Of a stretch of DNA of 64,000 nucleotides, positions 27,986 through 42,824 are shown piece after piece. Every line of letters begins with the position of its first letter. Positions within the stretch are counted from its first letter, which is position 1. The notes under the pieces are model-generated. The model made no database searches and was not told the origin of the DNA. It saw only the letters and a list, made by a program, of their open reading frames with translations. Where the stretch lies: positions 2,260,695 through 2,324,694 of the forward strand of contig CM042554.1 of assembly GCA_023630585.1 (NCBI GenBank). The letters run 5' to 3'. The translations under genes and the position numbers were made by a program. The stretch is from Cranoglanis bouderius. Taxonomy: Eukaryota > Chordata > Actinopteri > Siluriformes > Cranoglanididae.

Positions 27986-29347
27986 TGTTTCCAGTTTATG
28001 TTGATTAATTTTCATTTATTCTTTGTTCAACCAGATAAATAAATAATTATGCAATATTGAACTTGGTCTGATCCTTGTATGCTTATGTGGTAATTACCTC
28101 TGAATATAATTCACATCTTTCTTTGCAGAGGGGATATTTGTACAGGAAGTATACAACAACTGCATTTACATAACACACAGATGCATATAGACATAAATAT
28201 CACTGCCCATACCCACAAGGGGGAGTAAGGATGATTAAAAATTCAAAGTGCTTTGGAGTAATCAATTTCTTGTCTCTTCATTATAGAGATGATAAACATT
28301 TAGCATTAGCTTGAGCATTACAAATTAATTTATAATTTTGGTGACATCTTCTCAAGATGCGATATGACGTAATTTTAAATCAGTAAACTTTATTATAACT
28401 GGTCACCAAAGTAACTTATCATTTGTACTGCTAGGAGCCACATGAGGCTTCCCTCATGTGTTTTGCATCTCCACATTCAATAACAAGAATTGACCAAAAC
28501 AGGATCCAATATAGGACAAATAGAACCCAATGTCAATGGCTTTGACAGTGGTGCCCCTGCCACCAAGTCTAATGCTTCTTGTCACTAATTTGTATGCCTG
28601 AAATACCCTTAACATATAGTTGAAACAGGAAGGAAGCTGTTGAGAAAACCTATTTAAGACATTTGACCTTTCTGTGAACTTGACTGGATCAACTGCAAAA
28701 TCAGTTCATCTGCTAGTTCCATATACTGTACATCCTACAAACATTCCACCAATTGTTCTTGAAAACAGTCTTGAATTGTGGAATCTTGGAAGGACAGAGA
28801 GGCACATGGATGACCCGAAATGATCATGTATAATAATGGTGGCCACCTAGTGACAGAGGCATAAAATGTGCTTAACCATCCAATGTTGGCTGCAGCGATA
28901 TTACTGTTGAAAAGGCCTGCTGATTAAATTATTTTAAATTGCAATAAGTTTCTATAAACATGAGGACAAGATCCACTTGTATGATCAAATTAAAATAATA
29001 TTGTAGAATATGTTATTAGAGCAGTAAAAACCATTGTAGTCACATCTCATATCATCAAAAACATTTTATGTTAAAATACTATTGATACAGTTGTATAGAA
29101 ATTAAAATTGTGTGCATGTTAAGAAATAAAACAGCACAATGCTGCTTTTGACAGCACAAAGTGGCCCAACTACTCACAGTATTCTATTTGGGTTTTTTTC
29201 TGTGCGTATTTACTCTTTGTTTTTCTGTGTTAATGGTGTTACACATTGGTACAGTATATGCAACCAGCCATCAGCAAACAGTGCTGCTAGCCCCACCCCC
29301 CAATTACCATTGCTGTAGGTCAGGTAACAAAACCAATCAGCTGGAAC
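27986..29347. other. Intron-like DNA, no gene recognised
   Basis: AT-rich, with no coding or repeat landmark that I can support. Confidence 0.5.
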
Positions 29348-29351
29348 CTTG
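29348..29351. repeat. ERV-B target duplication, left (cttg)
   Basis: Matches 42428-42431. Confidence 0.75.
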
Positions 29352-30751
29352 TGTAGCGTCTGGACTGGATCAAACTGGTCAGATAAACGCTAGGCTCCAG
29401 CCTGTCTAAGAGCCTCTGCCACTCCAAGGGTTCAAACATCCCTTGGACTGACCCCCTCCCCTGTTCCAGGCACCAAGGGGCAATCAATCTGGCCAGACAC
29501 CCTTTGGAATGCCGAATATGCAAACCCCCCTTTGAACACACACACACACACACACAAACTCACCTACACACACACACACACACACACACATAACGGAACA
29601 CTTCCTGAATGTAACATATAATTAAACTATGCCGAAATAGTATGTGATGTATTCTTGTATGCATGCATTGTGTGTTCTGTGTAATCAACCTAATATGATT
29701 TTGTAGTTAAGTTTAGAAGAAGTTGAAATGCCTATAACCATGTGTAAGGATATACTACTCTCTTAATGTCTTTCTACCCTATTGAATTTGTTATCTAATT
29801 AATCCTCTCTTGATGCCCTGATTAATGACGGATATCATGTTACAATAGGATGCCTTATTTTATACTTTTTCTATACTTTATAATAATACGATATTAATCC
29901 GACTCCACCCCGGAGATGCAAATCAGGTCTAGAGAAGAAACAAAGAAAAGTCTCTCCCTCCCAAAATCCACCTTCCGGATTCGCCAATCACCCAAACAGA
30001 GGTGTGGGTTGGCGTTGTCCTTAAAAGACAACGACACACGTTGCTCACCCTCTCATCTTCTCTCTTCTTCTTCTTCCGGAAACCACGTTTCAACTGCTCT
30101 CCTCTTCAGCTCTCTGGAAAAACGCAACTCGGTTCAAAACTTCTCGTTAACAGCACAGAAGAAACCAGCGAACGTCAGCTCACGAACACGCCGGCTCTCA
30201 CACGCATCTGAACTCAACACCGAAACAAATGCAAGTATCGTTCTCAATCGATCTGTAGATGCATTTTATGCTTGTGCCCCTATTTTTGGTGATTTTCATC
30301 CGTTGGTGGTTCTCAAGGTTAACTGTTTGTGTTTTCTGCCATTCTATGCTATCTTCACCACTTTTCTTTCTTTATTTCATTTTACCTGTATATATGTATG
30401 CATTATTTGTTTAGATCTAGTTGTGTGTATTCGTAGTTTAATTCATTTATTAAAATCTATTATTATCACGCTTGATTGTCTCTGTTGCTGCTCATGAATG
30501 AGGTCACTTTAACATTTGCTTTTCGCTACATGCTTTGTTTCTGTTAGTAGCAGAACCGGAGAATTATTCCTCTTGGCCAGAAGAATAATCTTCCTCTTTT
30601 AGAGTAATACAAAGATTACACTGTTGAGTTTGGTGGACAAACCGATCAGCCTCTTCAAATTTAATTCTAAAACTAGACTACAGTTAATTCTACAAGCTGA
30701 TCCACACCATATATATAGTCGTAATTAATTATAATCTGTTGTAGTTAATTA

Positions 30752-30836
<85 letters not shown>

Positions 30837-30873
30837 TCCCTTTCATGGTTGATTTATATTTATAACTTATTTG

Positions 30874-30969
<96 letters not shown>

Positions 30970-30991
30970 TATTTGGGCTAAATTCATTACA
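29352..30991 (+). repeat. ERV-B 5' LTR
   Basis: Starts TGTAGCGTCTGG and ends GGGCTAAATTCATTACA. Contains (CA)n near 29537-29590, (CT)n 30751-30788 and (TA)n tracts, of which 30879-30965 is nearly pure. The 3' LTR follows the same order, so these arrays were present before integration or expanded in both. Confidence 0.85.
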
Positions 30992-33519
30992 TAAATTGGT
31001 GGAGAATGATGCGGGCAACATTTTAAACTTTGTTTTATGAGCAACTCAGTTTCAATCTAAGTGTGTTTATTAGGTTTTTGTATTTTCGCGCGCTTCAGCG
31101 AGTGAGCCAAGTCGCAACGCGAATTCACTCACTCTGCTGATAACTGAAAGGCTCTAAGCCGATTTTCAGTTCAGCACATTAACAGCCGCTATATTTGTCT
31201 GACATTTTAGCCACGGTTAAGTGCTTAAAGTAAAACTGCAGTTCATAATATTAAAAGTGTGTCTGAAGATGATGATATCACATTACAGCACATTTTAATA
31301 TTGTCATCGCCTGTTAAGAACGAAGAAATCTTCTTTCAGCGTGATAAAAGATTGATTTGAGCGATGTTCCTCTTATCTTTCTAAGAAGGCCTTATCATTA
31401 TATCACTAGATTCGATTCATTGCGTATATCCAATGCTATTCGACTAAGCGATATCACTCCCTTAGGTGCAACCATTGGCTTAGCTACCCAAAGGCGTACC
31501 TAGTGCAAACCCAGTCAAAAACACTGCAGGCCAGTATTTGATTGATATGTAAATAGGTGCCCTCAACACCTTGATCAAGTGTTGATTTGCAACGACAGTA
31601 AAGAAACCCTGTTGTTTTTGTGTGTACCGGCAGCGAAGAAATCCTGCCCCACACTCTTGTGCAGTAAACTGGCACAAAAGGATCCCTGAAATATAAATTT
31701 TTTTTACTCGTGATAGCTGCAGTAAATCAGCCATTAAGAGAGGACAACCTCACACTAAACGCACTCCGATTTCAATCATGACTGAGTCTAGGGTAGGTCA
31801 CAGTACCTCTGACTGAACACCAGAGGGCCGCTTTTTTGAGTGTCTAACATGTAGCAAACCACACCTCCCTACCTCACTGTTGCGTGGGCTCACTGACGCC
31901 ACCTTGTGGGGCTTTTTCTTTTTTTTTTCCATTTGAGTTTTCTGTTATTTCATTTTTCTCTTTCACTATTTTATTTTTGTTTACCATCTGTTTTTGTACT
32001 GTATTACTTTCATTTCTTCTATTTCATTTTTATTACCATTTGGTAACATTCTTTCACTTAAGCCTCTCTTACTATGCACGCTTGTTTAGGTTGAGCTAAA
32101 CTAAGTTTAAGTAAGATTTAAATTAAGTTTCTGTGTTATCCATTGGCACTTGCCTATTAGTAGGACTTCCCCTTGGGACATTCACAGATAGAGAAGGCTT
32201 TCTTCTTTTTTCCCCTTTGATTCTTACCTTTAATTTTTCATGTATGATTCATTATTACTTTATTTCTATTTTTCCCAGTAGTTAAGTGATTCTGATTATT
32301 ATCATTATCATCTTTGTTCTCTTACCCTACACCAAGTTACATTGGTTCAGCCATTTGTAAACTTGCAGGTAGTGCTCCCCAGTGCTTTGCGGAGAAGCGA
32401 CAGTTGTCCCCAGGTTGAGTCCGGTGAGTGGAGTTGCCTGGACTGGCAGACCCAACATTGGCTCTGTGTGTGTACCTCGGACTCCTCGGTCCTCGTATCA
32501 TTGGAGGTGGCACGCAGGCGACATCAGCAATTGAGCACTCCAGGTGAAGGGGCCAACGAGTCCAGCTGACCACCAGAGCAGTTTTGGTTAATTACTCTGA
32601 TTAGGGCTCTGCACCGATGGAACTGCCCATTTGGAACAGCCAGCCACTAAGGCAGTTGGCTCCAAAGGGGTTTCAGGGGAAACCCAATTCTGAATCTGCA
32701 GTCTGGCCGTTGACATGCCTCACCTGAGCGCTGCCCAATTGTGCTAAAAGTCATAACTGTTTGAGTGGTCGCACCGTGGTACAGGAAAAACGAGGGGCCC
32801 GGGTCACACTGCAGTTGAGTTTTTGGGACCGTCAGGTAGGTTGGCCTCACCACTGATTCTCATCTGAGCAACCTCAATTCACCCCAGGTATATTTAAAGG
32901 GCATACAATCCATTTACTTATTATAAGCCATAGAGCCTCTGGTCATTTAAGTGTTTGGCCCAGCCCTCTCTCTTAAGCCATAGCATCTCCCCAGGGGTTA
33001 TAACTCAACAGCGCCCCCACTCTGTCAGGCCTGTCATAAACCCTATGCGTGATAGTTAGCTTAGGTTTTCTGTTTTCCTTTATCTTTGCCTTTGTTTTTA
33101 TCTTATTTTATTTCGTTTTTCCCTCCTTTAATTGTTTTGATTTTGTTTGTTCTGTTTTAGCTGCTGTTCTGTTGTGACTTGTTTCTTCAAGTTCACATAA
33201 AGGCAGAGCCTACAAGAACCATCAAGGAAAGCTAAATACTATGATGACCCAGGCAGCCAGTGTCATTAGATGACCCACTAGTTTACTGCCTGTCAAAATC
33301 TCTATTTAGACCTGGTGCTTACCCACACAAATCGGCCCTTCCTGGCCATTTACGGCCAAAGATAATAACTGTCTGGCCTACGTACCACTAACTTTCTGCA
33401 CCAGTTAGCCAAATTCACATGCACAGCGTACCTAATTAAGTATCATTGTAACTCACTAATTCTGCACGGACTTGCATTAGCCTTTGGTGTTGTTTTTCTC
33501 TTGCCAACAGTGAGCCACC
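30992..33519 (+). other. ERV-B long untranslated leader
   Basis: Five bases after the LTR stands TGGTGGAGAATGATGCGG, a likely primer site since it begins TGG, though I cannot name the tRNA. About 2.5 kb follow without a credible frame before the gag ATG. Blocks rich in T runs (31915-32060) and GC-rich blocks (32360-32900) alternate. An unrecognised insertion is possible. Confidence 0.5.
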
Positions 33520-35203
33520 ATGTCCCGATCACCCAGTCCCGCCGCCCACTGGGACCACCTCGAGACCTGGCTGTGTGCCATGATGACTGTGTTCCTGCCC
33601 AAAGCAGCTGCCGACCTACAGCACCTAAGCAGAGAGCAGCTGGACGACAACTTGAACCGTCTGATGGGCCATGATCCGACCCAGAACTTCAACCATGAGG
33701 AATGGGCCAAGATCATCGGGAGCCTCGCCCACAACCTCATCGCCCAGGCACGACTAAGCGAAAAGAGCAACATCTACCTTGAGCAAGAAGCAGCAGCACT
33801 CAAGCTTCAGGCCAAGGAGGCCCTGAGGAACCAGATCCACGCTCAAAGCCGCCTAGATCAGCTACACCTCGAGACCCAGGATCGACGCGGAACAGCAGGT
33901 GAAACAGACCCATAGCTACAAGAGGAAGTGGAAAGACTCCGAAAGGCCCTGGCAAAGCTTCACACAGAGACAGAGCACAGAGAGCAGTTGGAGAGAGAAA
34001 CCAAGGAGGAACTAAACAAGAAACTCCAACAAGGTGAAGCTCTCCTAGTCAGAGCAGAGGGTGAACTGAAAGAAAGGAATGATAAGGTCAAAGCCTCCAA
34101 AAACCACCTGCTGGCGGCCCGAGCTGAAATCTTACTTTAGTGCAACTTTCAAAGACGAACTTGACACTGTTCGCAGAGAACTGAAATATTCGTACCTACT
34201 GCAAAGTGACCAGAGAAAGGAAACACTCACCATGGAGTTTCCCCTGACCAGTGAGCCCAGGCCTCCCAGCCATGAGCTCCTAGCTCCAAAGGGGTGTGAA
34301 AGCCCACTGCTCAAGATGTCACCAAGCAGTATCCACGAACCCCTGCCAGCAGCAAAGGGGTGGGAGCCTTTCCAGAAAATCCTTGCCACTAGTTATGGCA
34401 TGGCTCCCAAAGAACTTGACAAGCTGGACAGGAACATTCCTACGTTCACCCCAAACCCGGCAGGAGGCCATAGACTTTCTTTTACAAACTGTGAACAATG
34501 TGACTATGTAGGACAGATTATACCTGCTCAGGAGTACATCTAGTCATGATGTGCGGAGTTTCTTAGATTGGCAACCAGAGACTGTTAAATCGGACTAATA
34601 ACAACTCTGACAGGCTTTGATTAAGGAGTTCTCCGACCCTGAATCAGATCAAGGGCCATGGACCTCAAGCAGAGCCTACTTGAAACCCCACAGGCATATT
34701 ACCACCTCCTCTGACGAGCCTACTTCAGGGCACGGAACGAGCCAGGAATGGAGGAGGATTTCAACTTCAGAACTCTGTTCCTCCGAAATCTGCACCCTAT
34801 AGTGAACCATCACCTAGGAGTCCTAGCCTGCCCGCGCAGCATGTCCACCCAACAGCTGCGGGACTTTGCCCACAAGGCCTACGCCAAGCAGAGGACCGCC
34901 TCCGAAAAGGTTGTGAAAAACCCAACCATTTACCCTGTCTCTGATCACTGTCCAGAACTGGCCCTAGAGGGCGCACAACAACACCACAGTGACAGACTTT
35001 TTAAGAGAGAGTCGAGACTGTTCCCAGCCAGCAGAAAGCAGCACAACCGTGATGGTGCCCATCCCATGCACCAGACTGGGCTCTCACCAACGCAGAACAA
35101 CGCAGCTCCGCCTGAGTCTGCAGAGATCCTGAGGATTCTGAAAGAGCTTATCCAGGAGGAATCTGGCAGGGGAGACAAGGAGGACAGGCCAGACTCCTTG
35201 TGA
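33520..35203 (+). pseudogene. ERV-B gag remnant
   Basis: The ATG at 33520 has an ideal context (GCCACCATG). The first segment (to the in-frame TAG at 33913-33915) is a helical matrix-like region. The same frame then continues with a Glu/Lys-rich coiled coil (LQEEVERLRKALAKLH) to a stop at 34138-34140. After a frameshift the reading continues near 34140-34540. Further on, ETPQAYYHLL, an in-frame TGA, then RAYFRARNEPG, EDFNFRTLFLRNLHP and LRDFAHKAYAKQR form a capsid-like helical segment, ending at 35201-35203. Several stops and at least one frameshift make it inactive. The coiled coil in Gag is a feature it shares with ERV-A. Confidence 0.6.
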
Positions 35204-35290
35204 CTAAGACTAAGGCCTGAAACCAACCTCTGCCACCACCAGCCAATCCTGACCAACTCACCTTTTGTCCAAGCTTGGACCGCCACCGAC

Positions 35291-35503
35291 ATGGTGCTCT
35301 GCCTCCCTACGGCAATAGGGTATGCCCTGACGCTAGGCCTGGCCTTCACCCTGTTAAAACGGATCAACGCGACACGAGAATCCATGGACAGGTGTACGGC
35401 CGCCCTTCCTCGAGGCTTCAAACAGAACCCACGGAAAGGAGGTACCCAAACAGAGACCACGCCAAACCTCCTCAAGATGGACCCTCAGCCTGAGGACAAT
35501 TAG
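35291..35503 (+). pseudogene. Env-like C-terminal membrane segment of ERV-B
   Basis: Short open frame containing MVLCLPTAIGYALTLGLAF followed by TLLKRIN, that is one hydrophobic helix and a short basic-polar tail, placed about 110 bases before the polypurine tract. Its position and shape fit the transmembrane anchor of an Env whose body was lost with pol. Confidence 0.35.
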
Positions 35504-35596
35504 GAGCCACCCGTTGATCGATCAGTGTGATCCACTTGCCATCCGACCACCATGATGACCCTCACCCAACAATGTCCCCCACCTGGACAGCGTTGG

Positions 35597-35611
35597 CCAA
35601 AAGGGGGGAAT
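35597..35611 (+). promoter_or_regulatory. Polypurine tract of ERV-B
   Basis: AAAAGGGGGGAAT directly before the TGTAGC start of the 3' LTR. Confidence 0.75.
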
Positions 35612-35798
35612 TGTAGCATCTGGACTGGATCAAACTGGCCAGATCAACACTAGGCTCCAGCCTGTCTAAGAGACTCCACCACTCCAAGGGTTCAAACATC
35701 CCTTGGACTGATCCCCTCCCCTGTTCCAGGCACCAAGGGGCAATCAATCTGGCCAGACGCCCTTTGGAATGCTGAATATGCAAACCCCCCTTTGGTCT

Positions 35799-35830
<32 letters not shown>

Positions 35831-36650
35831 CACCTACACACACACACACACACACACATATAACGGAATACTTCCTGAATGTAACATATAATTAAACTAT
35901 ACCGAAATAGTATATGATGTATTCTTGTATGCATGCATTGTGTGTCCTGTGTAATCAACCTAATATGATTTTGTAGTTAACCCTTTGATGTCTTAAAAAG
36001 AATTTAAACGTTTTGCCATAGATTTTGTTTTGCTGTATTAAACCACCTTACAAATGTTTTTAACTCAAGAGTTTGGTATAATTTTTTTCAGCACAACTTC
36101 AGCTTTAAGGATATTTTATTATTTTTTAAATACAATATACGGTTTTGATGTAAGTGCTTCCATAACCCACAAAAAAGGAAAAAAAATGTCAATAAAAAAC
36201 TCACATTTTTATTTTTTTAATCTTCTTTTTCAACACCATAAATGCAAAATATAAACTTTAGAAGTGAAAACCAAATAACTCTAGTGAACTAATTACAAAT
36301 AAAACAGATTAGTCTGGTCAGTCCACCATAAATTCAAAATATAAACTTTAAAAATGAGAAACAAGAAAGTCTAATGAACTAATTACAAGTAAAACAAGCA
36401 TTTTTTTCAATAATCTTTTTTTTCAACACCATAAATGCAAAATATAGACTTTAGAAATGAAAAACAAATAACTCTAGTGAACTATTTACAGATAAAACAG
36501 ATTAGTCACAGGTGTTTTTTCAGTCTAGTCAGTCCACCATGAATTCAAAATATAAACTTTAAAAATGAGAAACAAGAATCTCTAGTGAACTATTTAGTAA
36601 AACAGGCATTTTTTTTTCTGTCTGTGCAGTCCTCCAATGTCTGTGTCCTT

Positions 36651-38513
36651 TTAGCTGTGCCATTTTTCAAAGCAATTCCTGTCCACAATGAGGCACAGTG
36701 CCACATCACAGGCCTTGCACTTCCATGGTGTCCACATTTTCTTTTTATCCACCCTTCGGCAGCGTTCACAGGTCCTGCGTCCTTGTGTGGCCTTCATGCT
36801 TGTGTCTGTGGGGTTGGAAATGGCCACGGGCAGGTGCTGAACTGTCTGCCTGGCATTTCTGCTGGGACACCCAGTAATCTCTGTCCCACATAGCTGGGCA
36901 GTGAGCTCCTCCATAAAAACTTTGTGTGTCAGGGGGTTCTGACCTTTTGTTGGGGCAATCTCCTGGTGCAGAAGATAGGTGTTTGTGGTGGCAATGTCCA
37001 GAAAGTGAAAAAAGAGTGTCCGGTACCAACGAAATGTCTTATGTTGTGTGGTATAATACTTCAACAGTTGGTCAGACAAGTCAACTCCACCTCCTCCTCC
37101 GCAACTGTTGTATGCTACAATTGGAGCAGGGCATGGAACGTTTTCCACGGTCCAGTTCTTGTCTCTGGTTTTGATGGTCCTCCGGACAGTATTCCCTGAG
37201 ACGGCCTGGTGAATTCTGGAGCATACAGATACTTCTCGTGTGTCCATTCACTTCACAAAAAGAAGAGGGTCTTCTCTGATCCATCTGATGGATCCCCTGG
37301 GGGATTTCTGGTGCAGAGCATTCTGCCTGTTTTGGGGGCAGCCTTTCCGGTTGTCTCTATATGTGCCACAAGCTCCAAAGTGTGCCTGTGCCAAGTCTGT
37401 GAAAAGCCTGGGACTTGTATAAAAGTTGTCCACATATATGTTGTATCCAGTTCCCAGGTAAGCTGGATTTATGAGAGCCATCACGCTGTCATAAGATAGT
37501 CCATTCCCACTTGCTTCCCTTGCTTTTCCAGTACACACAAAGAAATTATTTGTGTAGCCATTAGAGGAGTCAGCTAACACAAAAAGTTTGAACCCCCATT
37601 TTGTAGGCTTGTTCTTCATATACTGGGTCATGCCAGTTTTAGCTTTTGTTGCTACCATTCTCTCATCTACTGCAAGTTCCCTTCTTGGATGGTAATGTGC
37701 TTGGCAGGCAGCACATATCTCATCGAGAAGTGGTCTTCTGCGGAACAACTTGTCATGGTCTGGTGTCCCCTTCTTCCTGTCGTTCACGACATCTTTGTCT
37801 GGGTCACTCATGTGAATGTCCCATGAAATAGTTCTGAACCTATCCCTCGTCATAATTGTTGCTGGAAATGGAATAGAGTAGATGTGGTTCTCTCTCCAAT
37901 AATCCTGGATATGTTTTAGAGGAACCATTGATGTATAGATGACCAGACCAACGAATTTGTAAAACTCGTCTACAGTGACATCAGACCATATGTACTTTTT
38001 GCCCTTGTCCAGATTCCTAGATGCCTGTTTGTTGGTATTTGTGCAAAGTGTCTGCACAGAAGAAACCGATGGACTGTAGGGGCAACATCAGGGTCCCTTT
38101 CTGTTTTCCAGGGCTGTGCTGTATTTAGGGCTGGCTGTGTTGGCTGTGTTGGGCGTGAACGTTTTGTTTGTGTCACCTTAGCAGTACCAGGTCTTTTTTG
38201 CCTTCCTCTTCCCGTAGAAGGTTGGGATGCGGGGGTACTGTCGGCTGCGACAACTAGGCGAGTTTGTGGATCAGTGCTGTAAAGATGCAAGAATAGAAAA
38301 ATATAAACAAACAAACAAATAAAAATATATATGGCTTTTATACATGTATTCACATATAAAAGTTATTCTCTTTCTCTCTCTCTCTCTCTCTGACAACTAG
38401 CATTTTCTGCCTTTTGCACTGTGGCAGTTTCTAAAAATGCTTAGAAATAAACTTTCCTTATAAAAGTGAACTCTGTGTGTGTGTGTGCGTGTGTGTGTGT
38501 GTGTATACGCATG

Positions 38514-38559
<46 letters not shown>

Positions 38560-38715
38560 CGCACATTGGCTGAGTTCATTTTTTTGTCTTTTGCATTGTT
38601 GCAGTTTTTCAAAGATGCTTAGAAATAAACAGCCAATTTTCTTAGAAAAAAGTGAACAAAGTGTGTGTATATGTGTGTGTGTGAGAGAGAGAGAAAGTGT
38701 GTGTGAGTGAGTGTT

Positions 38716-38762
<47 letters not shown>

Positions 38763-38765
38763 GAG

Positions 38766-38818
<53 letters not shown>

Positions 38819-38974
38819 ACGTTTTTTTTCGAGTAACTCAACTCCCTCTACAGGATGATTTTCTTCATCTAACCATGCGTTCCCCAAATCAGATGAAGCG
38901 TTACCGTCATCCTCGTCTTCAAAAAGTGCAGCTAAAACTTCCTGAGTAGATAAAAACCTCCTACTGGAAGCCAT
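36651..38974 (-). pseudogene. piggyBac transposase with intron, one stop and one frameshift
   Basis: Exon 1 (38974 to about 38820) starts ATG (MASSRRFLSTQEVLAALF) and has the acidic N-terminus typical of PGBD proteins; it ends at a GTAAGT donor. The intron is filled with (GT)n and (GA)n arrays. Exon 2 begins near 38277 after TTTACAG. A frameshift lies near 38050. The catalytic domain then runs through VDERM, YVDNFYTS and GGVDLSDQ, whose Asp residues correspond to the DDD triad. Between the second and third stands a single TGA at 37248-37250, in the same frame on both sides. The C-terminal Cys-rich finger CERC...CKAC...C ends the protein at 36651. Decayed only lightly. Confidence 0.8.
38371..38816. 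repeat. Clustered (CT)n, (GT)n, (CA)n and (GA)n arrays in the transposase intron
   Basis: (CT)n 38371-38392; (GT)n 38473-38504; (CA)n 38517-38553; mixed GT/GA 38660-38770; (GT)n 38770-38813. Two similar 70-bp blocks (around 38400-38470 and 38570-38650) with TTTTGCA(C/T)TGTGGCAGTTT-like text show a local duplication. Confidence 0.8.
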
Positions 38975-40411
38975 GGTGGTAAAATGCTATTTTTCCAAAC
39001 TTTGATGAAACTTTCAGGATGCATTCTTCTCCGTCTCTCTGTGTCATTGTTCGTCTCTCTGTCTCCTACTCGTTATAACAGCAACGAGCCTCAGCAATGA
39101 GCCTCAGCAACGTGTTACTAAATGTCATTTGTCAAGAGGATGAGGCGACAAAAATGATTGGTCAAGGGACTCATTTATGATATTTCATATGTAGTTCACA
39201 TATAGCAGGTGTCCCCCCCATTCCCCCCGCTTGTTTTTTATGTGAAAACATGACGAAGATATGCATATAGGCGTGGTTAATTTTTAAAGTAAATAAGGAA
39301 GTAAATAATTTTGTGTAATTTTTAAAAGTAAATATCTCTGCTTACATTTAGTATACAGACATTAACTAGGTATCATAAGAAAGCTTGTCTTCTTCTATTT
39401 CAGGTAGTTTTCTGTTGTTTCTATCTATTCTATATTTCCAGAGCTATTCTGAGGAAATAACGTCATGTGATTTGGATGCGGGGGCGTGTCCGTCGAGTTT
39501 AGAGAGTTAGGTTTAGAAGAAGTTGAAATGCCTATAACCATGTGTAAGGATATACTACTCTCTTAATGTCTTTCTATCCTATCGAATTTGGTATCTAATT
39601 AATCCTCTCTTGATGCCATGATTAATGACGCATATCATGTTACGATAGGATGCCTTATTTTATACTTTTTCTATACTTTATAATAAGACGATACTAATCT
39701 GACTCCACCCCGGAGATGAAATCAGGTCTAGAGAAGAGACAAAGAAAAGTCTCTCCCTCCCAAAATCCACCTTCCGGATTTGCTAATCGCCCAAACAGAG
39801 GCGTGGGTTGGCATTGTCCTTAAAAGACAATGACACACGTTGCTCGCCCTCTTGTCTTCTCTCTTCCTCGCTTCTTCTTCTGGAAACCACGTTTCAACTG
39901 CTCTCCTCTTCATCTCTCTGGCAAAACAGATCTGTAGATGCGTTTTAAGCTTGTGCCCCTATTTTTGGTGATTTTCATCCGTTGCTGGTTCTCAAGGTTA
40001 ACTGTTTGTGTTTTCTCCCATTCTATTCTATCTTCACCCCTTTTCTTTCTTTACTTTCGTTTTACCTGTATATATGTATGTATTATTTGTTTAGATCTAG
40101 TTGTGTGTGTTCATTCATTTATTAAAATCTATTATTATCACGCTTGATTGTCTCTGTTGCTGCTCATGAATAAGGTAACTTTAACGTTTGCTTTTCGCTA
40201 CATGCGTTGTTTCTGTTAGTAGTAGAACCGGAGAATTATTCCTCTTGGCCAGAAGAATAATCTCCCTCTTTTAGAGTAATACGAAGATTACACTGTCGAG
40301 TTTGGTGGACAAACCGATCAGCCTCTTCGAATTTAATTCTAAAACTAGACTACTACTAATTCTACAAGCTGATCCAGACCATATATATAGTCGTACTTAA
40401 TTATAATATCT

Positions 40412-42298
<1,887 letters not shown>

Positions 42299-42346
42299 TC
42301 CCTTTCATGGTTGATTTATATTTATAACTGATCATAACGTGCTTTG

Positions 42347-42349
<3 letters not shown>

Positions 42350-42398
<49 letters not shown>
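42350..42398. repeat. (TA)n in the last piece of the ERV-B LTR
   Basis: Pure (TA) tract homologous to 30879-30965. Confidence 0.85.
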
Positions 42399-42401
<3 letters not shown>

Positions 42402-42427
42402 TTCATATTTGGGCTAAATTGGTTACA

Positions 42428-42431
42428 CTTG
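42428..42431. repeat. ERV-B target duplication, right (cttg)
   Basis: Matches 29348-29351. Confidence 0.75.
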
Positions 42432-42501
42432 GGTACAGAACCAACAGCAAATGAGGTTTTCTTGTGCCAAAATGTATACCTGGCATAGTGAGAGAGCATT
42501 A

Positions 42502-42505
<4 letters not shown>

Positions 42506-42538
<33 letters not shown>
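42506..42538. repeat. (GT)n next to a rab26 splice donor
   Basis: (GT)n ending 10 bases before the exon edge at 42549; on the minus strand this is a (CA)n just inside the downstream intron. Confidence 0.9.
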
Positions 42539-42539
<1 letters not shown>

Positions 42540-42548
42540 GTGACTCAC

Positions 42549-42615
42549 CATGGGCATCACGGTAGTAGGCATGTGTAACACTGCGAAAGCGCTCCTGTCC
42601 TGCAGTATCCCAAAT
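42549..42615 (-). CDS. rab26: rab26 exon (switch II region), 67 bp
   Basis: Minus-strand exon bounded by acceptor TCTTCAG and donor GTGAGT. Translated in phase 0 it gives IWDTAGQERFRSV then THAYYRDAH plus one base. WDTAGQE is the G3 GTPase motif whose Gln supports GTP hydrolysis, and the following Arg/Tyr stretch is switch II, which contacts effectors. With the preceding exon (58060-58101) it matches RAB26/RAB37; the ending DAH and the upstream NKVLD favour RAB26. Rab26 is a vesicle GTPase of secretory granules and synaptic-vesicle autophagy. The next downstream exon (ALLLLYDV region) is not in the window, so the downstream intron is over 42 kb. Confidence 0.88.
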
Positions 42616-42824
42616 CTGAAGATATAAGAGAAAAAATACATTTGTTCCTCTTTGAAACAGTGCCTATTAATAAAGTTGATACGGTCTACCAAATGACACA
42701 TAAGAGTGACATCCTGCAGTAGTTTTCACAATTTAAATGAACAAAAAAACAGATCAGTCACATGGAAAAAGTAAGTACACCCCTACATTTATCACACGTT
42801 CAAATCCATAAAAATTAAAATCAG

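Larger units (their letters stand above)
35981..39506 (-). mobile_element. piggyBac-type DNA transposon
   Basis: Inserted in the ERV-B LTR at TTAA: the left flank is TTAA (35977-35980), the right flank TTAG (39507-39510), and the empty site TTAA is visible in the 5' LTR at 29705-29708. The left end begins CCCTTTGATG, consistent with a piggyBac CCC start. The right end is not a good inverted match by eye. It carries one transposase gene on the minus strand, split by an intron. Confidence 0.8.

Noticed and set aside
38458..38841. His/Thr and Ser/Leu repeat frames
   Set aside because: Dinucleotide arrays within the piggyBac intron, not coding.
42506..42701. Whole minus-strand open frame around the rab26 exon as a gene
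   Set aside because: Only 42549-42615 has Rab residues and splice sites; the rest is intron and Tc1 end.
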